Positions 11,621 through 21,978 of a DNA stretch of 64,000 bases are shown here, piece by piece (position 1 is the first letter of the stretch; each line of letters opens with the position of its first letter). The DNA comes from Costus lasius (taxonomy: Eukaryota > Streptophyta > Magnoliopsida > Zingiberales > Costaceae). The stretch spans positions 1 to 64,000 of the forward strand of contig JANVAS020000203.1 of NCBI GenBank assembly GCA_027563935.2. Direction: 5' to 3'. The notes beneath the pieces are model-generated. The model worked only from the letters and a program-made list of their open reading frames with translations. It was not told the DNA's origin and searched no databases. A program made the position numbers and the translations under genes.

Positions 11621-12507
11621 TGTTGTGTCCGCAAGTGCATGGATACTCAAAGTAATAAAAAGTTATCGAACCACAGAGACCTTGTTGTTAAATACCAACG
11701 AATTAATTTATCACTAGCTAAACAAATTGAGTATGATGAAAGTAATCGATCGAATAGTATATGAAAAATCAGAGAGAAAGAATTGGGACTAGGGGTTCAT
11801 CCACCTTAATATCTATGACTAGACATAATTAAGTGTTCGTCAATTTATTCTTGTTATGGTAAAGATGTAGCTTACTTAATAAAGAGTTTAACTCGCTCTC
11901 GCGTAGTCAAATAACAAAGAATAACCCTCACTCTCATGCAGGATTAATTCAATGTTAAATATAAGTAAACTTTAACAGAGAGATTAAGAATCACTCTCGT
12001 GCATTCTATCTCAATATTAAATCTCAAGCAAAAGTAAGTATTCTCATACCTTAGTTTCACAGGTTTACTTAAGGTTTTCAAACAATCCAATATCTATCTC
12101 TAGCATATTTTCATGTCTAACTCAATAATATTTCCTAGATCAAAACATTAACAAGAATTAAACTACAAAAATCTAGAAATAAGAACGAACCTAATTTCTT
12201 ACGATAAGTTCCTAAATCTCAATTTTTGGGTTCCAAGTTTTGCAATCACTTTTCAATCCATATCACAAAACTCTAACACTTGTTAATGATTGAAACTAGA
12301 AAAGATTAAAGACATTAATTCTCTTAAGTAAAATTACCATACTAAAAATATCATGATGAAATAAAGATTATCTAGTCATTATGAAATTAAGGGGATCACC
12401 CCCTTTGTCCCAAAAGAACGTTTAAGCTAGCATGATTGAAGGATTACAGTAAAACATTGTTCAGATTGATCAGAAATTGAAAGAAAAGGAGAAATTTTAC
12501 TAAATAG

Positions 12508-12531
12508 GGCTGTAATGAAAATTACAGCCCG
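12508..12531. repeat. Perfect 10-bp stem hairpin in Athila LTR
   Basis: GGGCTGTAAT, loop GAAA, ATTACAGCCC. The arms match completely. The element is transcribed from the other strand, so in its RNA the loop would be UUUC. Confidence 0.85.
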
Positions 12532-12899
12532 TAATTAGCTCTTCAAACTCAATGAACAGTGGCAGCACCCATGAATTCTTTGATTTCACCTTCGATCAAT
12601 CTCCTTTCACTCTAAAACTTCTAGGGTATGTTCTCCTCCTATAGGCGAAGCTTCCTTTCAAATTTCATGGCTAGAAGTGGTCTGTATGGTGGGAATCGAC
12701 GAACCCTAGGGTGACGGTGATTCCCTCAAATTCTCCATGTAGAGTTGATAAAAATTGGTCCTTTTGCTTTTTGATCCTTCTTCTCTTTCTCCTGATCGTT
12801 CTCCTTTTTACGGATCTTCAATTGTTGGTCTAAAACTCGAGAAATCGTCTTCGCAAGAAATCCATGGAAGAATCAGGCAAGTCGTGAAAATCTGGGTTT

Positions 12900-13200
12900 T
12901 GATTATGGTACCGTGAAGAACACTACAGTACTGCCATAATTACTTCAGAAGTTACTGTAGGGAAATGGCCTGCAATTACGGCCCTGTAAAATTCGTGACG
13001 GTAGTGCCGTAATCTTCTCGATTGCTTCTGAAAGTCTCTGTATGAAATTTGCCTGATATTACGGCACCGTAAAATACATAACGGTAGCGCTGTAATTTTC
13101 CAAAAAATTTCTGCAAGAAGCAGCCGTGAAAATCATTATGGTAGTGCCATATTTTTATATTACGGCCGTAAAATTCATTACGGCACTACTGTAATTTTGC
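12900..13200. repeat. Cluster of diverged TTACGGC palindromes
   Basis: Several imperfect inverted pairs of ATTACGGC and GCCGTAAT (for example an arm at about 12975 pairing with one at about 13006; further pairs near 13057 and 13160), each separated by 20-30 bases that contain GTAAAAT and ACGGTAG. They look like repeated copies of one hairpin unit at different stages of decay. Confidence 0.65.
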
Positions 13201-13451
13201 TAGAAAACTCGGTTTGACTTGAAATTTGATGTGTAAACTCCTCGTGGTGATTAGAATCTATATATGTATTAAAATTGCTTAAAAACCTATCAGAATGATG
13301 CCTTTTTATCTGAAATTAATCAAAAACCAAGAAAGGTGTAGATTCTGAAGTATTGGATAAGTAAGGCATAAAAATAAGCAAATGAGCATGATTATGACCC
13401 TAAAGTGCATTGGATTTAGCAAGAAATATGCTATGAAATTTAGAGTCATCA

Positions 13452-14279
13452 ATAACCTTGGACTCGGTGGCTTCGCGGATGAGCGCGGAGGTGTGCATGA
13501 GGGACACTATGATAGGTGCTGGAGGAGCGGTTGTTGGAGGCACGATCACGCACTTGGAGGTGGACGCGCGCAACTCCATAGGCAGAGCCGGGATCAACCG
13601 GATTTTCTAGTCGTTATGGTCGAACACATAAGTGTTCAACCAGCCGTAGTGAACTACATCCCTATCGTAAAGCCACGGGCATCCCAAGAGGACATGGGCA
13701 ACATCCATCGCTGCCACATCACAGCATACCTTCACACGATAGTCCCCGAATGCGAGGGAAACTTGACACCTATGGGTAATCGGAAGGCTCAATGCGTCAA
13801 CCCACGCAATCGAATACGGCTTTGGGTGGGGTTCTAGGGGGAGGCCAAAGTGAGTGATTGCAGTCTGGGAGACCACATTTAGACTACTCCCACTGTCAAT
13901 GACAATCTTACATGAGTGCCTATTGCACTTGATGTAAGTTGTGAATATGCTCATGCGCCTCCAATCCTCGGAGGGCGGGGTTTGCACAAAGGGTGCACCT
14001 CACAACCGCGAGTGTGGGGTGACCTGACTCTTCACCACTCGTGTAACAATCAACTTCAACGTCGCGCTCTTCGCGCTCGCGGGTAATAGTGGCCACATGG
14101 TTGTGACCTTTGTCTGCAAAGGCAGACTTCTTAGGGCAATCCCGAGAGTAGTGGCCCGGCTGAAGATAGTTATAACAATGGACTCGCTCGGTCGAGCCAA
14201 CGACAGAGGCCTTGCCCTTCTTCTCCCAAGTGGGGTGAGAGTGGGTTGCTTTTGTGGTTGAGCGACGAGGGGAACCATG
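13452..14279 (-). pseudogene. CRM-type gag/protease fragment
   Basis: Related to residues of about 310-570 of the intact CRM polyprotein at 32424-37043. It shows a degraded zinc knuckle (CYNYLQPGHYSRDC, second cysteine replaced by tyrosine) at about 14160, then EDWRRMSIFTTYIKC, the protease motif VIDSGSSLNVVS (about 13895), and VLLGCPWLYDRDVVHYG. Frameshifts separate the knuckle from the protease. Both ends are insertion breakpoints: the Athila LTR on the left and copia-4 on the right. It is the oldest visible layer here together with copia-3. Confidence 0.8.
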
Positions 14280-15960
14280 TGTTAGTGTTTATGCCCTAGG
14301 ACCTCAGGATGGTCATTGGTCTATATGTTTCACATCAAGTTGATAGATGAGTCATCCTGGCATTGTCGTTGTTATGCAAGTTTGTACATCTGCGCATATG
14401 TACATTTGCATATACAATGTCCCTAAGAGATAGATTTTATCTAATCTTTGTGTTTAACACTGGTCGAGAATCATTGTGGATATGGGACAGCTATGATTCA
14501 CTTGAGACTAATATATGCGCTGGTTGAGCATAGGTTGCTAACGCATACATATGGGTGTATCACGGGAGATATACTGGATCAACCACTGTGAGGATTCATC
14601 TCGGTGTCACGAGATGAATATCACAGTGACAGAGTTGCACTCGTCCTTGACTTGAGGGCAATGGTACCTCTATATAGTGATTGATGTACTTTGATGCAAC
14701 CTAACGCTTCGCCGTAAAAGGGGAGTCATAACGGTTGTCATTGGGTATGTCACAAGCCGTATGAGGGATTCAATGTGCCAATAGAGGATTTGCCCCTTCC
14801 TTGCAGAGAAGCTTGATTGTCCATGACACCCCTATATGGATGACTGAAAGTGTATGGCCATACCCAGGTGAGAACCTGATTTAGTCATGCCATATTATTG
14901 GGATTAACAAGCGTGATACACTTGCCCAATCTGGACATCAGTTGGCAAAAGGACAAAGCTATACTTGTACTTTGTCGTAGTTTTAGGGGATGTCAATGAT
15001 GACACCATTCTGATGACTTGGGTAGCAATGATGTACTGCTAGGTGCTACTCATTGCTTGTGATGATTTAGTCATCACTGCCAACGTCTGAAGAACCTACA
15101 GGGTCGCACACCTATACGTCAGAGATTCCGTACTAATCGTTTAGCCTCTGATCGAATCATTGTGTGATTCAGATCATTTTGGGGAACTGATGCCTTGATA
15201 CTTTTCATATGAGATGATATTTTATTTTAGTTCATTTTTTACCACTAGTTGACTCTAGTGGACCATGTTTGACCTCTGTTGACCTATGTTGTCAAAATGA
15301 GTCAAACAAGGGTCTTGGTGCAAGTTTGGACTTGACACTTTAGTCACATTAATATGCTTCGGCAATTTACAATTAATAGCATCTGCGGGGACTCGAACCT
15401 ATGACGCTAATCTGGTTAATTGTGAATTGGTGCCTATATGCATTATCCCACATGGGAAAAATCTCCAAAGTGAGTCTGGCTCTGCTATTATAAATAGAGA
15501 GGCCCACGTGGGAGATTTTTGCACTAGACTCTTCTATTGTCTCTTATTGTCGCCTCCCTTCTGCTACTTGGCATGAGGGTTTTCGAGGTGACAACAATAA
15601 AAAGATTTTGCATCAAGGGTTGGGACAAGCGGTAGTGCTACCCACTGCTTGTCGCTAATGTTCCCTCTTCTCTTTGGCATTGGTGCAAGTTGAGAAGATC
15701 AAGAGGCGTGGATCTCCTCTCTCGAAGCTAGCACATGCGTGGAGTGGAGGAATCTCGAGACAGTCCATGTGTGCATGATTGTAGAGGATGGACACCTGTG
15801 CGTCTTCATCGTCGGCAGCTCCTGGAAATTCTCGATAAGGTACTACTCTTCACATCCTTCGGTTTTCTCTCGTAAGTGATCCTGGTGTTTCTGGAATTCT
15901 GTTTCGAACCTCCGCTTCCGCTGTGTTTAAAGCTTTTCTGAGGTCCGGGGATCCCCAACA
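14280..15960 (+). repeat. Copia-4 5' LTR
   Basis: Starts TGTTAGTGTTTATGCCC at the breakpoint in the CRM fragment and ends CCCCAACA at 15960, directly before a primer-binding-like TGGTATCAAAGTG at 15962. Length 1681 bp. It shares blocks with copia-1 LTRs: TGTATGGCCATACCCAG at 14851-14867 and GGGTCGCAC near 15104. A candidate TATA box, TTATAAATAG, is at about 15488-15497. No matching 3' LTR is in the window. Confidence 0.8.
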
Positions 15961-16270
15961 ATGGTATCAAAGTGATCTTACGAGGCCGGAAGGTGTCTTT
16001 TCTACATGCGCCTACCCCATGTCATGAAAATTGTTTTCAAAAATTTTATGCCATGATTTTTCTATTGAAAAATTAATTTCTTTTAATTTTTGCCTCTTAA
16101 TCGTCTTCTAGTTTCATTTTATTCACATTTGGGATAGACCCTATGTGGAAGAATTTACCCCTCCTTACGCTCATGGGATAGACCCATGGCACAAGACCCA
16201 TAGGAGATTATCAGGGTATGGACTGGGTGATTGTCCTAATCTCTATGGGGTAAGGATTGCAAGGGGCGGC
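15961..16270 (+). other. Copia-4 leader remnant
   Basis: 310 bases following the LTR. They begin with a one-base-variant initiator-Met primer site (15962-15974) and contain no coding block. The sequence is interrupted by the end of copia-3's LTR at 16271. Confidence 0.6.
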
Positions 16271-18491
16271 TGTTAGGGAATACCGGGTGTAATTTAAAAT
16301 TTTGCAGTCCCAGGACGCAGCGGAAGAATCATTACACCCGAAACATATTCCGGTCCCAAGGATCCATGCGAGAGAGAAGACACAAGGATGTGTTAGAGAT
16401 GTACCTCTTTTGCTTGTCTAGACGTCGAAGCCATGTTGAAGGCGCCCAAGTGTTCGCCCTCTACAAGTATCCACGCGTCGACTCCTTGATCGTTGCTCCC
16501 TTCCACGCTTGGTGCTAGCCTCGGGAAGAGAATCAAGCCTTAGTGTTCCTTCACTATTCTTGCGCCACCTCCAAGGTTCATGCGCCAAGTGCAAGGAAGA
16601 TGCCGCCAACTCCTTGTCCTCTTCACTCCAAGAGAAGAGGGAGAAGAAGAGTTTCGGCCTTAAGGAAGATTAAGAGGAAGTGGCGCCACCAAGTCCTTCT
16701 CCAAGTCACGCCAAAAGGAGAGGAAGGAGAAGACTTGCGGCCACTAGTAGGAAGAAGGGTTGCACCACCTTGATGTTGTCGCCCTTTGCCCTTGCTCTCG
16801 CCCCTCTATGTGTGTTCACGTCTCCAAGCATTCAAACTCTAGAGGGGGCGACAATGGGTCCTATAAATAGGAACAGAGGCGGTTTGGGCAAGGGCTAGGA
16901 TCATACCAAGTATATGGCTAGGATGAGGTGTCTTGAGGCAAGGAAAGTCTCCAAGACTTTACCATAAACCTCATTCAACCTATCCATAAATGTACAAGCA
17001 CTATATCAGCCTAAGACATGCCTCAAATGCATTCTTACCATCAAAGGAGAAGTGGCTAGGCGCAACATGCATGAGGAATTCGGCTAGGGTGGTGTCTTGG
17101 GAGAAACTAGGGTTTGAAGTAAGGTAAGTCTCCAAGACATTACCATATACCTCTTCCTTATATCCTTATGCGCCTAGGAACTTCCCATAAAAGTTCTCAA
17201 GCCATATCAGCCCCAAGATTGCCTTAGAGGCAAGTATTCCATCCAAGGAAGAGGGGCTAGGCGCCCTTTACTTCCATAATGAAGCAAAGGCGCCTCCCTC
17301 ACCCCATTATGCCCCTAGGCGCCAATGGGGTGAGATTTCTCCCCATTATACCCTTTTAAGCCAATTCCTCTTCTTGACAACTAATTATTGGGCCTTATTG
17401 GATAATGAGCTAGCCCAAACTTCATGGCATGGGTTGATTAAGCCATTGGATCTAATCCAATGCAACCCTAATCCAAATGTGACCAATTAAGGTCAATTTC
17501 GGGTCAACCTACCAAAAATGAAGTTTGGCTCCAATAACTTTCTTCCAACTCATCAGGCCCATTGGCGCTGATGAAATCTTCCAAATGGATCCAAGTTATC
17601 CAATAACTTGATCATAAGGCTTCTGATTAAAGCAACGTCAAGAGTCTATTGCGTGTGACCCCGTAGGATCCATATGACGATGGCAATGATGTAAACATCA
17701 TAAGTAGTGAGGGGTATCTAGCAACACATCACTACTACCCATGTCATAGGACTTAAGTCATTATGGCAACAACTCCTAACAAGCAACGAGGATTCCCATT
17801 GTATTATAGATCCCTTTGCCTAAGCTAATATCCTGCCATTGGATTAGTCTCAAGTTTATTATCCAATGCATTGGTCATGACTCAACAAGTGTGGCCACAC
17901 TTTCCTGTCATGCACCAATAAGGTGGGGTGCCCCGAGTGGATATCATGCTTCCAATAAGGAAGGGGCAAATCCTACTATTGGTCCTCCATGTCTCTACAT
18001 GACTTATGACATGCCCAATGACAGTCGTTTTGATCTCCCAATTACGGAGAGACATAAGACAGTATTAAAGCATACCCATCATCAAATCTAGACATGAATA
18101 CCTCAAGTCTAAGGATCAATGCAAACCTCTTGCATGTGAGATTGACTTGTTGACCAGACAAGTCAATCCTCAAGGTGGATCACTCCAATGCATCCAATGC
18201 ACCTGTATGTCTGTGTTACTGTGCCACGCACTTAACGAGCCCATACACCAGTCTCACATGTACCAAAGCTATCCCATATCTGCTAAGGTACCTTGTCTGG
18301 GGATAGCTTATGAGAATGGATCCAATCCAAACTCCTAGGACATTATTTATGCAACTCAATACATCAACGCAGGTAGAGAAGTCTGCATAATAACGACCAT
18401 GCCTATATAAAAAGTAATAGTTCTATCAAAGTACATTCAAACAATGCCTGACCATGTCCATACATTGGTCTTTAGGGCATATACACCAACA
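16271..18491 (-). repeat. Copia-3 3' LTR
   Basis: On the plus strand it runs TGTTAGGGAATACCGGG to CACCAACA at 18491, followed by the complement of a copia polypurine tract. Length 2221 bp, minus orientation. It carries the copia-shared 27-bp block at 17706-17732 (reverse complement of 21046-21072) and a symmetric TATA-like CTATAAATAG at 16861. Small reading frames inside (16543-16898) have no recognisable domain. Confidence 0.8.
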
Positions 18492-18507
18492 ATCTCCCAC
18501 TTGCACT
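18492..18507 (-). other. Copia-3 polypurine tract
   Basis: Minus strand AGTGCAAGTGGGAGAT directly before the LTR start TGTTGG, the same arrangement and sequence as copia-1 at 27685-27700. Confidence 0.85.
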
Positions 18508-19374
18508 AAGACCAAGGGCAACTGATGTTTAGTCAGTTCCAATGTCTCTAGTATGACCCATTTAGCTTCCACTGCGCCAGAGGCTAGGTCAGTGGGTTTT
18601 TCCAGATTGCTATCTGTGTTTATTTTAACAAATTTGATCATCATCCTTATCCATGATCTCTAAGATCAGATGATATGCTGCAGTACATACTTGAGCATTA
18701 AGTTCCTTCTCCTATGCTATGGTCCCAGTAAGAACTATACTGGACCATCAAGCACTATGAACTAGATCAAGTTCAAATGAATGAAGCTGCCTCCTTGGCT
18801 GCCACAAGGAGCTGCAATGTACTTAGCCTTATTTGTAGAATCTTGCCACTTTGGTTTGCATAATGCTCTTTCAGCACACAACACCATAATAAGGCAAAGC
18901 GCAAATCCTGGCTGTGATCAAAAAGTCACTAGACTGGAACGAAGTGTTAGTGTACCCCTGTACACAAAATTCTTTCCTGTCTATCATAGACTAGACTCCA
19001 ATCCTTTATACTTCCCAAATATATATATAAGGATCGCTTTCATAGCTATCTAGTGTTAAACACTAAGATCTGATTGAAACTTGCTGGCTATGCTCCAAGC
19101 ATTTGCCACAAATGGTCTTGAGTATATTATTCAAACATGTTCCATCCTATACACCATGTATCAGGATTTTAGACCCATGTTATTACTCTCCAGCTGTGTC
19201 AAAGGACATAGAATCCTTGTGAGAGTTAGACCATATCTTTTTGGAAGATATTAATATTTGGAATCATCCAATATAAACTTCTGCAGAATCTCTTGGATGA
19301 ACATAGATCGACTAAAAGGCAATGACTTTCTTGGATCTCTATCTATAGATCCTCATGCCTAGGATGTTGGCATC
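18508..19374 (-). pseudogene. Eroded copia-3 pol 3' end (RT to RNase H)
   Basis: Translation in shifting minus frames recovers remnants of copia pol: ILGMRIYR near 19365, an RT C-terminal stretch around 19200-19300, an RNase H remnant resembling DSTTEAEY at about 18850-18880, and a NL..P.T.PLA-like terminus near 18570-18600 just before the polypurine tract. Many stops and frameshifts make it an old copy. The Tekay array is inserted at 19375, and its other half is not seen to the right. Confidence 0.75.
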
Positions 19375-19383
19375 TGTAACATC

Positions 19384-20261
19384 TGATGGAGGTAGGATCA
19401 CTCACAAATAAGGATGCATTCAAACAATGCTTTTAAGAAAATATTTTTTGTAGTTTTAGATAAAAACCGAAATTACTCTAACGGAGTTGGAAAATATGTT
19501 TTGTATTTTTATAAGTAAAGAAAACGACACTACTTTGCTACTATAAGAAATAACACTCTAAGCTATGAAATGAAATGACTAGTAGGAGTACTTACAGTGC
19601 GACCCTTGAGCATAGAAGGATCGTATCGTCCCGATCTTCAACGGTCCTACTCTGATGGAAGGTATTACATCATTACAAGCAAACACAGACAATCGAGATC
19701 CGCACAGACCACGGATTCATATTACAAGACAAAACTAAGGGGGAGGTTAAGCCTCACAAGTTCCCTTAACACTTAACTAAAGAGAGGAGAGGGAGGGAGA
19801 TAGCTTTGCGCTTAGAGAAAGAGTCCTCCAAGTCCTTGCGCCACCTTCAAATAAAGTTCAGATTAGTGTAGAAATCAAGTTCTAGAAATCAAGGTAGGGA
19901 GAGGGGAAGGAACTTAGCCGATTTGAAGCTTGATTGATGTTGCTCTCTTGCTAGCCGAAAGTGAAAGAACCCCTAAGGGTCTTTGTTGATTGCCGAGAAC
20001 AAAGGATGATGAAGCTTCCTTAGAGTCCCTCCAAAGTTGCGCAAGATCCTTCAAGTGGTTGAGTTGCGTTGAAGACTTGAGAAGAAAGGGGGGAGAAGGG
20101 AAAGGGCTCGGCCCTTTAGAGGAGAGGGGAGGTAGAACTTCTTTAGGCGACAAACACCAATGCTAACACAAGAATTCTTTTTTCACTAGGCAACTAATAG
20201 ACAAAGAGGGGAGGATTACAATTTATAGGCTCAACAAGCCATGGGCAAGGGTGACAATTTA
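19384..20261 (-). repeat. CRM 3' LTR, distal part
   Basis: Homologous to 37219-38096 of the 5' LTR. Its outer edge is TGATGGAGGT after the ACATC duplication; its inner edge is the ATTTA (20257-20261) left copy of the copia-1 target duplication. The downstream half is at 31781. A candidate TATA element, CCTATAAATTG on the minus strand, lies at about 20219-20229. Confidence 0.9.
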
Positions 20262-21964
20262 TGTTGGGGTATGCCCTTAAGGCTAATGTTTGAGGCCTTG
20301 GGATTGTATAAGTGTCATGTAATAAACTCTTAAGTTTATAAAGGCATGGTTATTATTCAGGTTGCTACCTTGTCTGCTGTAATAAGTGTACTTCTGAATA
20401 ATGTCTCAAAGCTGTTCAGCTAGGCTGACAGGCTATATGTCCTTAGTCGAGATATCTTGGTGAACATGAGACAACCTTGATATGATTGAGACTAATATGT
20501 GTTCTAATCTTATAGGATGCTTCGAGCATGGAATAAGATGTAGACTCATGGGTACATTGGATGTACTGGACAGACCCTACTAGGATATTCAATTGCTTGT
20601 CACAATGTGAATGATCCTTGTATGCACTGAGTGGCACATGTCCTTTGACTTGAGATCACTTGTGTTTCTAAATGATGATTGTCATTGTTTTGGGGTAGTT
20701 CAATATCATTTGAAACATAATGATCATAGACTATCTTGGATAATGATCATGAGTCAGGTTAGGGCACTAGTAATAGATAAAGGATTGCCGTCTCCTTGTT
20801 CAAGGAGTGTGATGTTCTAAAGGGCCCCCCTGTATGAGATGATTGAGAAAGTGTATGGCCATACCCAGATGACTATGTTCATTTGATCTAATCATGCTCA
20901 TCGTATTGGAGTTACAAGCTTGACACGCTTGTCCAATAAGAACATCCAGTGGCAAAGGAAACATGTATGCCTTGTGAATAGATTCACACTTGTGCTAAGG
21001 TTTGGGAGTAGTCTTGGAAGACTCTTTCCTTTATATCGGGAGACAGTGATGTGTTGCTAGATACCCCTCACTGATCGTGATAACGTTAGTTATTGTTACC
21101 GACATTTAGAGGAAACCCTCAGGGTCGCACAATTTGATGATATGGCTTACTTGAGTCAGATCGTGTGGACTGGATTCTTTGAGTTTAGATTAAAGGGGTT
21201 TAATCTCTGATTGTAAGTGAGATCTGGTCTGATCATGTTTGATTGATTATGGCTTGAGGTCGGTAAGCTTCGATCGAGAGAGATGATGCTAGATCGGAGA
21301 GATCAAGGGCATCAGGAGATGAATGGTTAGATCATGAGCCTTGGGGTTCAATTTGGTCTAGACCAAGTGGCTTGAGCTATTTTGGTTTGGTTTAATGAAC
21401 CAAAATTCGATTTGACGTTTTGGCTTGAACCGGTTCACAAAGGTGAACGCATGGTTCAATGCCAATATGCGTTTTTTGGGTTGGCTTGAGCGCATGGCTT
21501 GATTGTCTTCCATTTATGGAAAGTCATCAAGGCCAATTTTCTCTTAAACGCCAAAACGCATATGCGTTGAGCTCTTGACTTCAACGCCTTGATCTTTGGT
21601 TGGGGTGGTTGACGAAGAGTGAAGCCTTGTTGCAAGAGGAGCTCTCGGCCAAGAAAGTGAATCATCTCATCATCCTCTTCGATTCGACAAAAGAAAGCTT
21701 GGGTGTCTTGCTAGCACAAGGGACGTCAAGAAGTAAGCATCTTCATCTTGTGTGTGAACTTGTGGAGGAGATCTAAGTTGTTCTCTTCATCCAAGCCGAC
21801 TTCCAAGCCTATGGCGTTGGTATGAATCTCCCCTTGTTCTTATAAATCTATGGTAGTTGAACATATGGCATGCAAATGATCTTCAAACCCTTGCTTCCGC
21901 TGGCATAAGTTTCATTTGCGCCATGCTTAGGGTTTTTGCCCCCCTCTCCAAAGGGGTTCCTGCA
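20262..21964 (+). repeat. Copia-1 5' LTR
   Basis: 1703 bp, TGTTGGGG to CCTGCA, followed by a primer binding site. A TATA-like TTTATAAAGG at 20335-20344 is conserved in copia-2 at 53796; another candidate, TATAAATC, is at about 21841. It contains the copia-shared blocks at 20851-20867 and 21046-21072. No coding content. Confidence 0.93.
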
Positions 21965-21966
21965 AT

Positions 21967-21978
21967 TGGTATCAGAGC
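21967..21978 (+). other. Copia-1 primer binding site
   Basis: TGGTATCAGAGC, complementary to the 3' end of initiator tRNA-Met, two bases after the LTR. The duplicated copy is at 29406-29417. Confidence 0.92.

Larger units (their letters stand above)
11621..13451 (-). repeat. Probable Athila 5' LTR
   Basis: Non-coding block between the Athila gag remnant and a CRM fragment. On the minus strand it starts TGATGACTCTAAATTTC at 13451 and ends with CATGCACTTGCGGACACA near 11621, which resembles Athila/Tat LTR 3' ends. The position, immediately 5' of Athila gag in the same orientation, fits a 5' LTR. No primer binding site survives. It holds a perfect hairpin at 12508-12531 and a cluster of TTACGGC/GCCGTAA palindromes at about 12900-13200. 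The exact left edge could be 11621 or 11624. Confidence 0.65.

Noticed and set aside
16543..16898. Overlapping Arg-rich frames in the copia-3 LTR
   Set aside because: Low-complexity translation of GA-rich LTR DNA on the strand opposite to the element.
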